DNA of 9,734 nt from Chloroflexota bacterium (GCA_016210495.1 JACQUC010000231.1:1-9734); one strand, 5' to 3'. Counted from the stretch's first letter, positions 1 through 6,998 are shown. A program made the numbers and translations. Notes: a model not told the origin generated them from the letters alone.

Positions 1-633
1 ATGCTGTATGGCTATGCCAACATGAACTGGATGCTGGCCCAGGCCACGTTCGCTTTGAGCCGGCTCATAGAGAAGAACGGCTACATCGCCATGCCGATCC
101 CCCCCAGCCCGCCCAACGATTCCGAGAACCTGGTCGCGATGTTGTCGAATCGGCACGCGGCGGTTGCGGCGGGCCTGGGCGAGCTCGGTTGGAACTCGCT
201 GCTGATCACCCGCAAGACTGCCGGACGTCTGAGGCTCGTCTCGCTGATCACGGACGCCGCGCTGGAGCCGGATCCGATCCTTGCGGGGGAGCCTATCTGC
301 AATCCGGAGCAATGCGGCTACGTTTGCGCGAAGGCCTGCCCGGTGAACGCCATCAGCACCACCAAGAGCGTAGAGTTCTCGATTGCGGGCCGGTTGCAGC
401 GCCACGGCGTGGTCAACAAGTGGCTTTGCCGGTCGCGGCAGATCGCCGGGGCAAAAGGCCCTTGGCGGCCGCTGATCGGCGAGCCTCCGCCGCTCCCAAA
501 GGAGATAACCCCGGAGGACTGGCGCGCCCGCCAGAAGTACACGGACCCCTGGGATGCGATGGAAAGCAATCCCATCGGTCGAGGGGACCGCTGCGGGCAG
601 TGCATCATGGTTTGTCCCGTGGCGCTGAGGTAG
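1..633 (+). CDS. QueG-like double [4Fe-4S] cluster protein, 5' partial
   Basis: Seen: 210 residues are readable up to the TAG stop at 631-633. A first cysteine cluster lies at C100, C105, C109 and C113 followed by Pro (spacing C-x4-C-x3-C-x3-CP), and a second at C198, C201 and C205 followed by Pro (C-x2-C-x3-CP). The stretch around residues 51-68 (RHAAVAAGLGELGWNSLL) matches the conserved region preceding the Fe-S domain in epoxyqueuosine reductase (QueG) and its uncharacterised anaerobic relatives. Known: these proteins carry two [4Fe-4S] clusters; true QueG also has a cobalamin-binding N-terminal part and reduces epoxyqueuosine in tRNA. Inference: an ATG sits at base 1, but the homologous region normally lies well inside the protein, so the true start is probably upstream and the catalytic part is not visible. 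Only 34 bp separate it from the flavoprotein gene, so it probably belongs to that operon as an electron-transfer protein rather than a tRNA enzyme. I am sure of the Fe-S class but not of the substrate. Confidence 0.75.
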   Translation: MLYGYANMNWMLAQATFALSRLIEKNGYIAMPIPPSPPNDSENLVAMLSNRHAAVAAGLGELGWNSLLITRKTAGRLRLVSLITDAALEPDPILAGEPICNPEQCGYVCAKACPVNAISTTKSVEFSIAGRLQRHGVVNKWLCRSRQIAGAKGPWRPLIGEPPPLPKEITPEDWRARQKYTDPWDAMESNPIGRGDRCGQCIMVCPVALR

Positions 634-651
634 GGGCACATCTTCTGTATC

Positions 652-660
652 CTGAGGAGG
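652..660 (+). promoter_or_regulatory. Shine-Dalgarno deciding the GTG start at 668
   Basis: CTGAGGAGG lies 7 nt upstream of GTG at 668-670. This strong site selects the GTG start over any internal ATG and gives a protein whose Rossmann fold begins at the usual distance from the N-terminus. Confidence 0.75.
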
Positions 661-667
661 CTCAAGA

Positions 668-2395
668 GTGGCTCCGACAAGACAACCTGAGCAGATCAAC
701 ACCGACGTACTGGTAATCGGATCAGGCGTTGGGGGGCTGATGGCGGCCATTTACGCGCGGGACCTGGGGGCGGACGTCGTCATCACGACCAAAGGAGCTT
801 TCGGCAAGGACGGCGCCGCATCCTGGATGGCAGGCGCCCACTTTGCCGCCGTGCTCGGGCCACCCGATAGTCCCGAGGCGCATACGCGGGATGTCGTGGC
901 CGCCGGTAAGTATCTGAACAACCAGTCGCTGATGTACGAGATGCTGAAGCACGGCACCGAGGTCGTGCAAAGGCTCGAGGAATGGGGCGCGCGGCTGAGG
1001 AAAGACGACGGACAGCCTTCCAGGGGCGCGCGCCTGGGCAGAACGTACAACCGGGGCGCCTACCACGTCCGCGGGGCGTATCTCGGGACCGATTATCGCC
1101 GGGTGCTGCCCCCGCAGGTGCGGAAGCGGGGGGCCAACGTACTGGAGGACTTCTACGTGGCCGACCTCTTGACCAGCGGATCGCGGGTGGTCGGGGCCAT
1201 CGGCATCGACCTGCGCAGCGGCGACTTCAAGGTCGTCAGCGCCAAGGCGACCATTATGGCGACGGGTGGGTATCTGGGATGCTACGAGCACCGCACGGGC
1301 AACAGCTCGCTCGCGGGCGATGGGCACGCGATGGCCTTGCGCGCCGGAGCCGACCTGATGGACATGGAGTTTGTCCAGTTTATGCCTCTCGCCATCGTCT
1401 GGCCGCCGTCGTTGCAAGGGTGCGTCCTATACTCCTTTGCGGACATCATCCGGGGCCAGCTCTACAATCTCAGAGGCGAGCGGTTTATGGAGAGGTACTA
1501 CCCGGACAAGAAGGAGTTCGTGCTGCGGGAGGCCCAGTCGCGCGCGATCTTTCGAGAGATCAGGGAGGGGAGAGGATCATCGCACGGCGGCGTGTACCTC
1601 GCGATCAACGCCCTGCCACGAAACATCATCGATAGCTTCATCAAGAGGACCGAGCGGGGTCGCCTTTGGGAGAAGCTCAGGGAGCACGGTGTCGATGTTT
1701 ACCACGATGGGATCGAGATCGCTCCCGCCTGCCACTACACCTGCGGCGGCCTGTGGATCGACGAGCGGTGCCGGACCAGTCTGGAGGGCCTGTACGCTAT
1801 CGGCGAGGTGGGCAGCGGCGGCAAGGACGGCGCCGACAGAATGTCCGGCCACGGCATTATCTATGGCCTGACGATGGGGATCATCGCGGCAAAGGACGCG
1901 GCCGGCACCGTGGCGGAAGTGGCGCAGCCCGACGTGGACCGGCAGCAGGTGCGGCGCCTGGTGCAGGACGCTTCAGAGCCACTGTTGCGCCGGAGTGGGA
2001 CCAGGCAACACGAGATCAAGGCGGAGGTCAGGAGCGTCTGCTCGACCTACGGGTTCTACGGTCGGACCGAGACCGGCTTGCTGGAAGGGCTCAAGCGGAT
2101 CGAGGCCGTACGAAAGGATGCGATCCCACGCGTCTACAGCACCAGGAAGGGAAGGGTCTTGAACGGGGAGTGGATCGGGGCATTGGAGGCCAGGAACATG
2201 GCGGATGTGGCCGAGATGGTGCTCACGTCGGCCCTGATGCGAAAGGAAAGTCGCGGACTGCACGAGAGGGACGACTATCCCCAGACCGATCCGGCCTGGC
2301 TGCAGCACATTCTTTTGAATCGCAAGGACGGGTTGCTCGATCTGCGCGTCGAGCCGGTGGTGGAGTTTCCGGTCGTCGAGCCACCCGCGGTCTGA
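668..2395 (+). CDS. FrdA/SdhA-type FAD-binding oxidoreductase, atypical active site
   Basis: A 575-residue protein of the fumarate reductase / succinate dehydrogenase flavoprotein superfamily (FAD_binding_2 with a C-terminal helical domain). Seen: the dinucleotide-binding motif GSGVGG at residues 18-23, the family stretch GDGHAMALRAGADLMDMEF before residue 237, GERFMERY, REAQSRAIFREI with R287, ACHYTCGG with H356, and the FAD-binding end GLYAIGEVGSGG with R391 in GADRMSGHG. Odd: the canonical QFHPT substrate motif is QFMPL (Met at 239), and the N-terminal SHTVAAxGG region carrying the FAD-linking His is replaced by DGAASWMAGAHFAA, so FAD is probably non-covalent. Both argue against a standard membrane succinate dehydrogenase or fumarate reductase. 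There is no signal peptide and no membrane-anchor gene nearby, so it is probably cytoplasmic. Neighbours suggest electrons come from or go to the QueG-like protein and the SdhB-like ferredoxin at 2548. The natural substrate is unknown. Alternatives are a thiol:fumarate-reductase-like, APS-reductase-like or other enoate-reducing flavoprotein. The stop codon lies inside a repeat element. Confidence 0.85.
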   Translation: MAPTRQPEQINTDVLVIGSGVGGLMAAIYARDLGADVVITTKGAFGKDGAASWMAGAHFAAVLGPPDSPEAHTRDVVAAGKYLNNQSLMYEMLKHGTEVVQRLEEWGARLRKDDGQPSRGARLGRTYNRGAYHVRGAYLGTDYRRVLPPQVRKRGANVLEDFYVADLLTSGSRVVGAIGIDLRSGDFKVVSAKATIMATGGYLGCYEHRTGNSSLAGDGHAMALRAGADLMDMEFVQFMPLAIVWPPSLQGCVLYSFADIIRGQLYNLRGERFMERYYPDKKEFVLREAQSRAIFREIREGRGSSHGGVYLAINALPRNIIDSFIKRTERGRLWEKLREHGVDVYHDGIEIAPACHYTCGGLWIDERCRTSLEGLYAIGEVGSGGKDGADRMSGHGIIYGLTMGIIAAKDAAGTVAEVAQPDVDRQQVRRLVQDASEPLLRRSGTRQHEIKAEVRSVCSTYGFYGRTETGLLEGLKRIEAVRKDAIPRVYSTRKGRVLNGEWIGALEARNMADVAEMVLTSALMRKESRGLHERDDYPQTDPAWLQHILLNRKDGLLDLRVEPVVEFPVVEPPAV

Positions 2396-2517
2396 ACCGC
2401 AGACGCCTGAGGCGTCCGTCCTCCGGCGGATTGACGCAGATTAGAGGATTACGCAGATTACTTACTTAGATACGGCATCTGCGAAATCCGTTAATCTGCG
2501 TAATCTGTGGTTCAGAC
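2390..2517 (+). repeat. Palindromic dispersed repeat, copy 1 (left of the Fe-S gene)
   Basis: A 128-bp element bounded by perfect 9-bp terminal inverted repeats, GTCTGAACC at 2390-2398 and GGTTCAGAC at 2509-2517. Its two arms carry repeated ACGCAGATTA units and can fold on each other for most of their length. The left arm has an extra segment absent from copy 2, containing a small hairpin GACGCC-TGA-GGCGTC (2402-2416). The element starts inside the last codons of the upstream flavoprotein gene, so the TGA stop (2393-2395) is part of the terminal repeat. From memory, repeats of this 'AATCTGCGTAATCTGTGGTTC' type are scattered in many Chloroflexota and Planctomycetota genomes. No transposase is encoded, so it could be a REP/MITE-like passenger. 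Confidence 0.8.
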
Positions 2518-2547
2518 TAGGGCACGATTAAGTTATGTGGTGAGGCT

Positions 2548-3093
2548 ATGGGTAAGAAGATTGCGACGGTGCAGGTGTTTCGGCAGGAGGCTGGGACGGG
2601 CCGAGAGCGCAGACATGACACTTTTGAGGTGCCCTGGGAAGCCGACCGCAACGTTCTGGACGTCTTGAGGTACATTCGGGACCACATCGATGGCAGCCTG
2701 GCGTTTCGCGCCGGCTGCGAGGGCCCGCAGCCGTCCAAGTGCGGGGCGTGCGTGGTGGTTGTGAACGGACAGCCGGCGCTTAGCTGCCAGAAGAGCGCCG
2801 AGCTCGCGATGGTCGTCGAGCCACACTGGAAGTTCAAAGTGATCAAGGACCTAGCCGTGGACCTGCGCAGTGTCGTGCGGCAGGACACCGCCCGGGAGGT
2901 GCCAAACCCGGTCTCGATCACCATCGATCCTGAGCTGTGCGACGGATGCGGCGACTGCGTGGCCGTCTGCCCGACCCGGGTGTGGAAGCTGGTCAGGCGT
3001 AAAGCGGTGCCAGATGATGCGCAGAGCTGCTGCGGCCCTGACTGCGGCCAGTGCTCCCAGTATTGCCCGCAGCGGGCTATCACCGTGTCCTAA
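2548..3093 (+). CDS. SdhB-type [2Fe-2S] plus 2[4Fe-4S] iron-sulfur protein
   Basis: A 181-residue electron-transfer protein. Seen: an N-terminal ferredoxin fold with cysteines at 57, 65, 68 and 80, followed by VIKDLAVDL (98-106), which is the signature after the [2Fe-2S] domain in succinate dehydrogenase / fumarate reductase B subunits. A bacterial 8-Cys ferredoxin tail follows, with C131, C134, C137 and C141-Pro, then C162 (or C161), C166, C169 and C173-Pro. Known: SdhB/FrdB carries [2Fe-2S], [4Fe-4S] and [3Fe-4S] centres in about 230-250 residues. Here the C-terminal helical domain is replaced by a compact ferredoxin. Odd: the first [2Fe-2S] loop is C-x7-C-x2-C instead of the usual C-x4-C-x2-C, a three-residue insertion. 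The start ATG follows GGTGAGG at very short spacing; a closer upstream ATG (2535) hits a stop at once. It is probably the electron partner of the flavoprotein at 668 and is soluble, with no membrane segment. Confidence 0.85.
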   Translation: MGKKIATVQVFRQEAGTGRERRHDTFEVPWEADRNVLDVLRYIRDHIDGSLAFRAGCEGPQPSKCGACVVVVNGQPALSCQKSAELAMVVEPHWKFKVIKDLAVDLRSVVRQDTAREVPNPVSITIDPELCDGCGDCVAVCPTRVWKLVRRKAVPDDAQSCCGPDCGQCSQYCPQRAITVS

Positions 3094-3126
3094 CCAACAA
3101 TGCCCCTGGCCAAGCGCCAGCGATGG

Positions 3127-3221
3127 TCTGAACCACTGATTGACGCAGATTAGGGGATTGCGCAGATCACCGAGGTTCGGTGTCTGTGAAATCCCCCAAT
3201 CTAGTTAATCTGCGGTTCAGA
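3127..3221 (+). repeat. Palindromic dispersed repeat, copy 2 (right of the Fe-S gene)
   Basis: A 95-bp inverted-repeat element with terminal repeats TCTGAACC (3127-3134) and GGTTCAGA (3214-3221), clearly related to the copy at 2390. The arms pair almost end to end and close with ACCGA-GGT-TCGGT at the tip. It lies between convergent genes (the SdhB-like gene ends at 3093, the FAD oxidase at 3267), so its transcript would form a long hairpin from either side and could act as a bidirectional 3'-end processing or termination structure. No U-tract is visible, so intrinsic termination is not assured. Confidence 0.8.
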
Positions 3222-3222
3222 A

Positions 3223-3249
3223 CCTTTGCGCTCTTCGCGCCCTTTGCGG
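3223..3249 (-). repeat. Degenerate 9-bp tandem repeat, three units
   Basis: Three consecutive 9-mers on the plus strand: CCTTTGCGC, TCTTCGCGC and CCTTTGCGG. It abuts the palindromic repeat ending at 3221. From memory, strings of 'CGCAAAGGGCGCGAAG' type are another dispersed repeat family seen with the one next door. It lies about 18 bp beyond the stop codon of the FAD oxidoreductase, in its 3' flank. Confidence 0.6.
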
Positions 3250-3266
3250 TTCAACTCTTATTCGTG

Positions 3267-4757
3267 CTAGAAAATCCCCGCGCCTGGATTCATGATGTTG
3301 TTGGGGTCGACGGCTTCCTTGATCTTCTTCAAGAGGACGCCGTAGCCGCCTAGCCTTTCCAGGGCAGAGCCCTGGCCGCGCCGGTGCCGGCTCGGGGCGA
3401 CCCCGTATTTGTCCATGACCCACTTGAACATCTCGGCGTAGGTCTGGCGCACTTGCGCATGGAGCTTCCTATCGTCGGGGTCGAAAAACGAGTAGATGCG
3501 GAAAACCCAGGAGCGCCCCCTGTCGTTGGCCTTGACGTAGTAACACACGGGACGGGCAGCCAGGTCGCTACTCAGCTTGTCCAGGGCCATCTTCTCGATC
3601 TCGACGACGCGTGAGACCTGGGAGGGAATGATCCAGGGGATATACTTGCCAAAGCCGTACTTCTTGTTGTGCTCCATCTTGGGCTGATGGTATTCGGTGT
3701 AGAACTGGGTTGTGGCCCGGAAAAGGCCGGGAATCCTGTCCTCCCACGCCTCGCGCTCCATCAGTCTGCCACCGAACTTGGCCAGGAGAAGCTCGATCGT
3801 CTTCTGATGTCCTTCCATGTCGTCGTGGTAACCAGACATATGAATGGTGACGATGTTACGCGGCAGGTCGCCCGGCACGTCACGAGCATCGCCGGCAAGC
3901 TCGGGGGGAACCTCGACGGTCCAGTCTCGTTTGACGGTGATGTCGTAGGTCTTGTACAGCGGGTAGCTCCACACGATGCACGAGTCGCAGAGGTCGGCGC
4001 GAAGCACCTCGTTGGCAAATGGCAGGGCAGCGCCGAAATCGTCGAAGCCGGCCACAACCACCCGGCGGTCTTCAAAAATCGGGTAGATTCTGACGGCTAT
4101 CTTGGTCACGACGCCCATCGTTCCCGAGCAACAGAAGAGGTGGGTCAGGCCGGCATAGGGTCCGTTGGGCGAGTTCCAACTGCCACCCGGGACGGCGGCC
4201 GAGCCCGTGCGCACGATCTCGCCGGTGGCGAGCACCGCCTCCAGCGCCAGAATGGGATCCATGTGCCTACCCGGCAGCTCTCCGCTGACCATCAAGGCGT
4301 TGCCCATCACGCTCGCCCCGCCCGGAGCCGTGGGGATCTGCGAGCGAAATCCCACCTTGTGCAGGGCGCTGGTCAGCTTGTCGAAGGTTACGCCCGGCTC
4401 GACAAGGGCATAGGCAGCCTCTGTATTGATCTCCAGAATGCTGTCCATCCACCGCAGATCGAGCGCAATCCCACCCGGCGAAGGGATGCAAGCTCCGGCG
4501 ACGTTCACGCCGGCGGAGATGGGCGTCACCGGCACGACGTACTCATTGCAGGCCTTGAGCACCCCCTGCACCTGCGCCACGCTTTTCGGCTTGACCACGA
4601 ACTCGGGCATGCACGCGTCATTGGGACTGATGTCGAAGGCGTAGGTTGCCCGCACCACCTCGTTGTCTGAAACGTTCTCCGGCCCGACGGTCGCGATCAG
4701 GGCGTTGTGAAATGCGGCCCTGGTTTCGACGCTCAGCGTGCCGTTCATCACTTTCAT
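3267..4757 (-). CDS. FAD-linked oxidoreductase, VAO/GlcD (PCMH-fold) family
   Basis: A 496-residue flavoenzyme of the family that includes glycolate oxidase GlcD, D-lactate dehydrogenase, vanillyl-alcohol oxidase and 4-cresol methylhydroxylase. Seen: an FAD-binding PP-loop region PISAGVNVAGACIP (79-92), ALDLRWMDSILEIN and VEPGVTFDKL (119-128), SGTMGVVTKIAVRIYP (211-226), and the typical C-terminal ending VDPNNIMNPG a few residues before the end. The pattern DLxxMxxILEIN is closer to the 4-cresol/vanillyl branch than to GlcD, so an aromatic or hydroxy-acid substrate is possible; the sequence does not decide. The start at 4757 was chosen because AGGAGG lies 10 nt upstream; the in-frame ATG at 4781 would lie before that site. 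The open frame continues further upstream, but that stretch is noise antisense to the permease frame. The gene is last in the TRAP operon, 125 bp after the permease stop, which suggests it oxidises the imported compound. No signal peptide is evident, so it is cytoplasmic. Confidence 0.85.
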   Translation of the reverse strand: MKVMNGTLSVETRAAFHNALIATVGPENVSDNEVVRATYAFDISPNDACMPEFVVKPKSVAQVQGVLKACNEYVVPVTPISAGVNVAGACIPSPGGIALDLRWMDSILEINTEAAYALVEPGVTFDKLTSALHKVGFRSQIPTAPGGASVMGNALMVSGELPGRHMDPILALEAVLATGEIVRTGSAAVPGGSWNSPNGPYAGLTHLFCCSGTMGVVTKIAVRIYPIFEDRRVVVAGFDDFGAALPFANEVLRADLCDSCIVWSYPLYKTYDITVKRDWTVEVPPELAGDARDVPGDLPRNIVTIHMSGYHDDMEGHQKTIELLLAKFGGRLMEREAWEDRIPGLFRATTQFYTEYHQPKMEHNKKYGFGKYIPWIIPSQVSRVVEIEKMALDKLSSDLAARPVCYYVKANDRGRSWVFRIYSFFDPDDRKLHAQVRQTYAEMFKWVMDKYGVAPSRHRRGQGSALERLGGYGVLLKKIKEAVDPNNIMNPGAGIF

Positions 4758-4842
4758 TACTACGGTCCCTCCTGTGAGCATAACGCGCGGCCATATCGGC
4801 CTGCTCCCTGTACGACCGATTGAGGAAGCAACTTCGCCAGGG

Positions 4843-4870
4843 CGCATCTTCGATGAGCATCGAAGCACGC
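4843..4870 (-). promoter_or_regulatory. Stem-loop between permease and FAD oxidoreductase genes
   Basis: CTTCGATG (4848-4855) and CATCGAAG (4858-4865) form a perfect inverted repeat around AG, extendable by flanking GCG/CGC pairs. It begins about 13 nt after the permease stop on the minus strand. No U-tract follows, so it is more likely an intercistronic mRNA processing or stabilising element than a terminator. Confidence 0.55.
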
Positions 4871-4882
4871 GGTATCGGGCTA

Positions 4883-6829
4883 TTACTCGCCAGCCACCTC
4901 GCCGGCTACCCTTCTTGCCCTGGCTTTTGTCATTTCTTTCCACTGCAAGAACGCTACAATGGCGAGAAGAGCTGCACCTACGAGGCCTGTACTTAAGCCA
5001 GGGAATATCAACAAAGCCCCGCTGGCTATCAAAACCGATCTCTCCAGCCAGCCAACAGGTGTCAGCGCGTATCCGGTGACTCCGGCGGCTAACGCCACTA
5101 CCCCGACCGAGCTCGCGACGAACGATAACGCGATGTTCGAGGCTGAGCCGATCATCAGCAAAGAAGGGTCGATGACAAACATAAAGGGGATGATAAAGCT
5201 GACGATGCCTAGACGGCAGGCTTGCCAGCCCGTTTTCATCGGGTCCGCACCGGCAATACCGGCGGCCACAAAAGCGGCTATGGCCACCGGCGGCGTAATG
5301 AACGACACGTTGCCCCAGTAGATGAGAAAGAGATGCGCCGCTATGGGGTGCGCTCCCATCTCTATCAAAGTTGCCCCCATCAAGCCGGCCAGTATCAGGT
5401 AGATGGCTACCGAACCCATTCCCATACCCATGACGAACGAGGTTATTGCCGTCATAGCCAGTAGAATTGCCATACTTCCGCCAGCGATATTGACAATTTG
5501 TATGGAGAGCCGGACACCCAAGCCGGTGCCCAGCAGAGAACCCAGGATGACCCCGGCCACGGCGCAAGCTACACCGGCAAATACCACCGACCGGCCGCTG
5601 GCCTTACAGATTTCCACAAAAGTGGCTGGGGTCAGCCGCATCTTCTTGACGAAGATACTGGTGCCAAGCAGAAGCAGTATCGAATAGAAAGCTGCCATTT
5701 GGGGTGGATACTTGGCGACCATAATCAGGACGACCAACCCGATAAGGCTGAGGAGGTAGTACCAGCCACCTCTTAGTGTCTTCCAAAATGAGGGCACCTT
5801 CTCGCGCGGCAGACCGACCAGGCCGATCCTGGCCGCCTCGAGATCCACCTGGATGTATATAGCGAGGTAGTAGAGAAAGGCTGGTATCGCGGCCGCAATC
5901 ACCACTTGGGAATAAGGGACACCCAGATACTCGGCCATTATGAAGGCAACCGCCCCCATAACGGGCGGAGTGATCTGTCCTCCCTTGGACGCCACCGCTT
6001 CCACTGCCCCGGCGAAATGGGGTTTGTACCCGAGAGCTTTCATCATAGGAATGGTAACGGCGCCCGTGGTGGCGACGTTAGCGCTGGGACTTCCTGTGAT
6101 CGTGGCCATCATGGAACTGGCGACTACCGCCACCTTGGCTGGTCCACCTCTTACCCGTCCAAACAAGGAAAGGGAAAGGTCGAGAAAGAAGTCGGTGGCA
6201 CCGGACAGCCGGAGAAACTCGCCGTACACGACAAAGGCCACCACCACTGTAGCGGCTATAATAAGCGGCGTACTGAAGATACCATTGGGCCCCAGATAAA
6301 GCGCGACAACCAGGCTGTTTATGTCGCTTCCCCTACCATAGAAGAGTCCCGGAAAGTAGTTGGTGAACAGGAAGTGAAAAATCAAAATGACGGCTATTAC
6401 AGGCATAGCCCAACCCATCAGGCGCCTTGTAGCCTCAAGCATCGCAATCAGCAGAAGGAAGAATAGCGCCGTCTCGTAGATTGAAGGGTCCGCCTGCGTT
6501 AGGTGCTCTTGTGCCAGCTCCAAAAAAACGAATCTATAGCCGGCTCCAGCCACACCCATAACAATCAGCGCGATGTCGTACCACGGTAGTCCGTCTCGCT
6601 TCATCCCTTTGCGCAGCGGATAGTTCAGAAAGGTTACGGTCAGGAAGAAAGCCAGGGCGAGTCCGACGTAAGGGTACACCATCAGATATAGACCAAGCCT
6701 GGGTAACACACCGCCAACAAACAGTAGCGCGTAAATAAGCAGGCCGACACTAACAAGCGCTGACGCTTGTTCGACTCTTGACGCCCCACGCCACCGGAAT
6801 CCTTCACTTGCCGACTTCGTATCTCTCAT
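4883..6829 (-). CDS. TRAP transporter fused permease (4TM/12TM, DctQM type)
   Basis: A 648-residue integral membrane protein. Known: in fused TRAP permeases one chain holds the small (DctQ-like) and large (DctM-like) subunits and uses a sodium gradient to import organic acids delivered by a periplasmic receptor. Seen: hydrophobic segments run the whole length. Helices at about 25-68, 84-105 and 120-157 precede the DctM part. The large subunit shows its paired signature motifs: GSPSANVATTGAVTIPMM (246-263) with GGQITPPVMGAVAFIMAEYL (283-302), and in the second half an equivalent WGNVSFITPPVAIAAFVAAG. The C-terminus ends in a short basic tail. Length is within the range for fused TAXI-type permeases. 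The ATG at 6829 has only a weak G-rich upstream stretch (TTGGGG) as a ribosome site, in contrast to the strong one of the receptor gene, consistent with lower synthesis of the membrane subunit. It lies 180 bp after the receptor gene, with two hairpins between. Confidence 0.93.
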   Translation of the reverse strand: MRDTKSASEGFRWRGASRVEQASALVSVGLLIYALLFVGGVLPRLGLYLMVYPYVGLALAFFLTVTFLNYPLRKGMKRDGLPWYDIALIVMGVAGAGYRFVFLELAQEHLTQADPSIYETALFFLLLIAMLEATRRLMGWAMPVIAVILIFHFLFTNYFPGLFYGRGSDINSLVVALYLGPNGIFSTPLIIAATVVVAFVVYGEFLRLSGATDFFLDLSLSLFGRVRGGPAKVAVVASSMMATITGSPSANVATTGAVTIPMMKALGYKPHFAGAVEAVASKGGQITPPVMGAVAFIMAEYLGVPYSQVVIAAAIPAFLYYLAIYIQVDLEAARIGLVGLPREKVPSFWKTLRGGWYYLLSLIGLVVLIMVAKYPPQMAAFYSILLLLGTSIFVKKMRLTPATFVEICKASGRSVVFAGVACAVAGVILGSLLGTGLGVRLSIQIVNIAGGSMAILLAMTAITSFVMGMGMGSVAIYLILAGLMGATLIEMGAHPIAAHLFLIYWGNVSFITPPVAIAAFVAAGIAGADPMKTGWQACRLGIVSFIIPFMFVIDPSLLMIGSASNIALSFVASSVGVVALAAGVTGYALTPVGWLERSVLIASGALLIFPGLSTGLVGAALLAIVAFLQWKEMTKARARRVAGEVAGE

Positions 6830-6851
6830 TATTCACAACCCCAACAAGCGA

Positions 6852-6890
6852 CGTATGCCTGGTCCTGCTTCGAACGGACGCAGGCATACG
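6852..6890 (-). promoter_or_regulatory. Intercistronic stem-loop upstream of the permease gene
   Basis: CGTATGCCTG (6852-6861) and CAGGCATACG (6881-6890) are a perfect 10-bp inverted repeat, extended by inner GTCC/GGAC with one bulged G and a 10-nt loop containing TTCGAA. On the minus strand it ends about 22 nt before the permease ATG. No U-tract follows. It probably protects or tunes the mRNA between receptor and permease. Confidence 0.65.
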
Positions 6891-6962
6891 GGCCTGATTA
6901 AAGCCTGGTTTCGCCGCCCCCGTACCATCACCCGTGTGGCGATTGTTCCAACCGACCACGAT

Positions 6963-6998
6963 GGCCCCGATACATCGCCAGAGCAAGGCATCGGGGCC
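6963..6998 (-). promoter_or_regulatory. Stem-loop just after the TAXI receptor gene
   Basis: GGCCCCGAT (6963-6971) and ATCGGGGCC (6990-6998) form a perfect 9-bp GC-rich stem, with a possible inner GCC/GGC pairing in the loop. It starts 11 nt after the receptor stop codon on the minus strand. Without a U-tract it looks like a 3'-stabiliser or partial attenuator, a usual way to make more receptor than permease from one transcript. Confidence 0.65.

Noticed and set aside
1666..2469. 267-codon plus frame inside the FrdA-like gene, running into the repeat
   Set aside because: Arg-rich shadow of the flavoprotein frame, which carries the conserved C-terminal FAD motifs.
2390..3221. CRISPR-like interpretation of the repeated ACGCAGATTA units
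   Set aside because: The units are arms of two long hairpins, not regularly spaced repeats with unique spacers, and no cas gene is present.
3669..4670. 333-codon open frame on the plus strand, antisense to the FAD oxidoreductase
   Set aside because: It is a GC-codon shadow: the minus strand has clear flavoprotein motifs over the same stretch, and the plus product is His/Arg/Gly-rich with no recognisable domain.
4758..5567. In-frame open extension upstream of the FAD oxidoreductase on the minus strand
   Set aside because: It overlaps the last ~230 codons of the permease in another frame, is Arg/Gly-rich low-sense sequence, and the ribosome site before 4757 gives the family-typical start and length.
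6852..6998. Rho-independent terminators between receptor and permease
   Set aside because: Both stems are strong but no run of U follows either on the minus strand.
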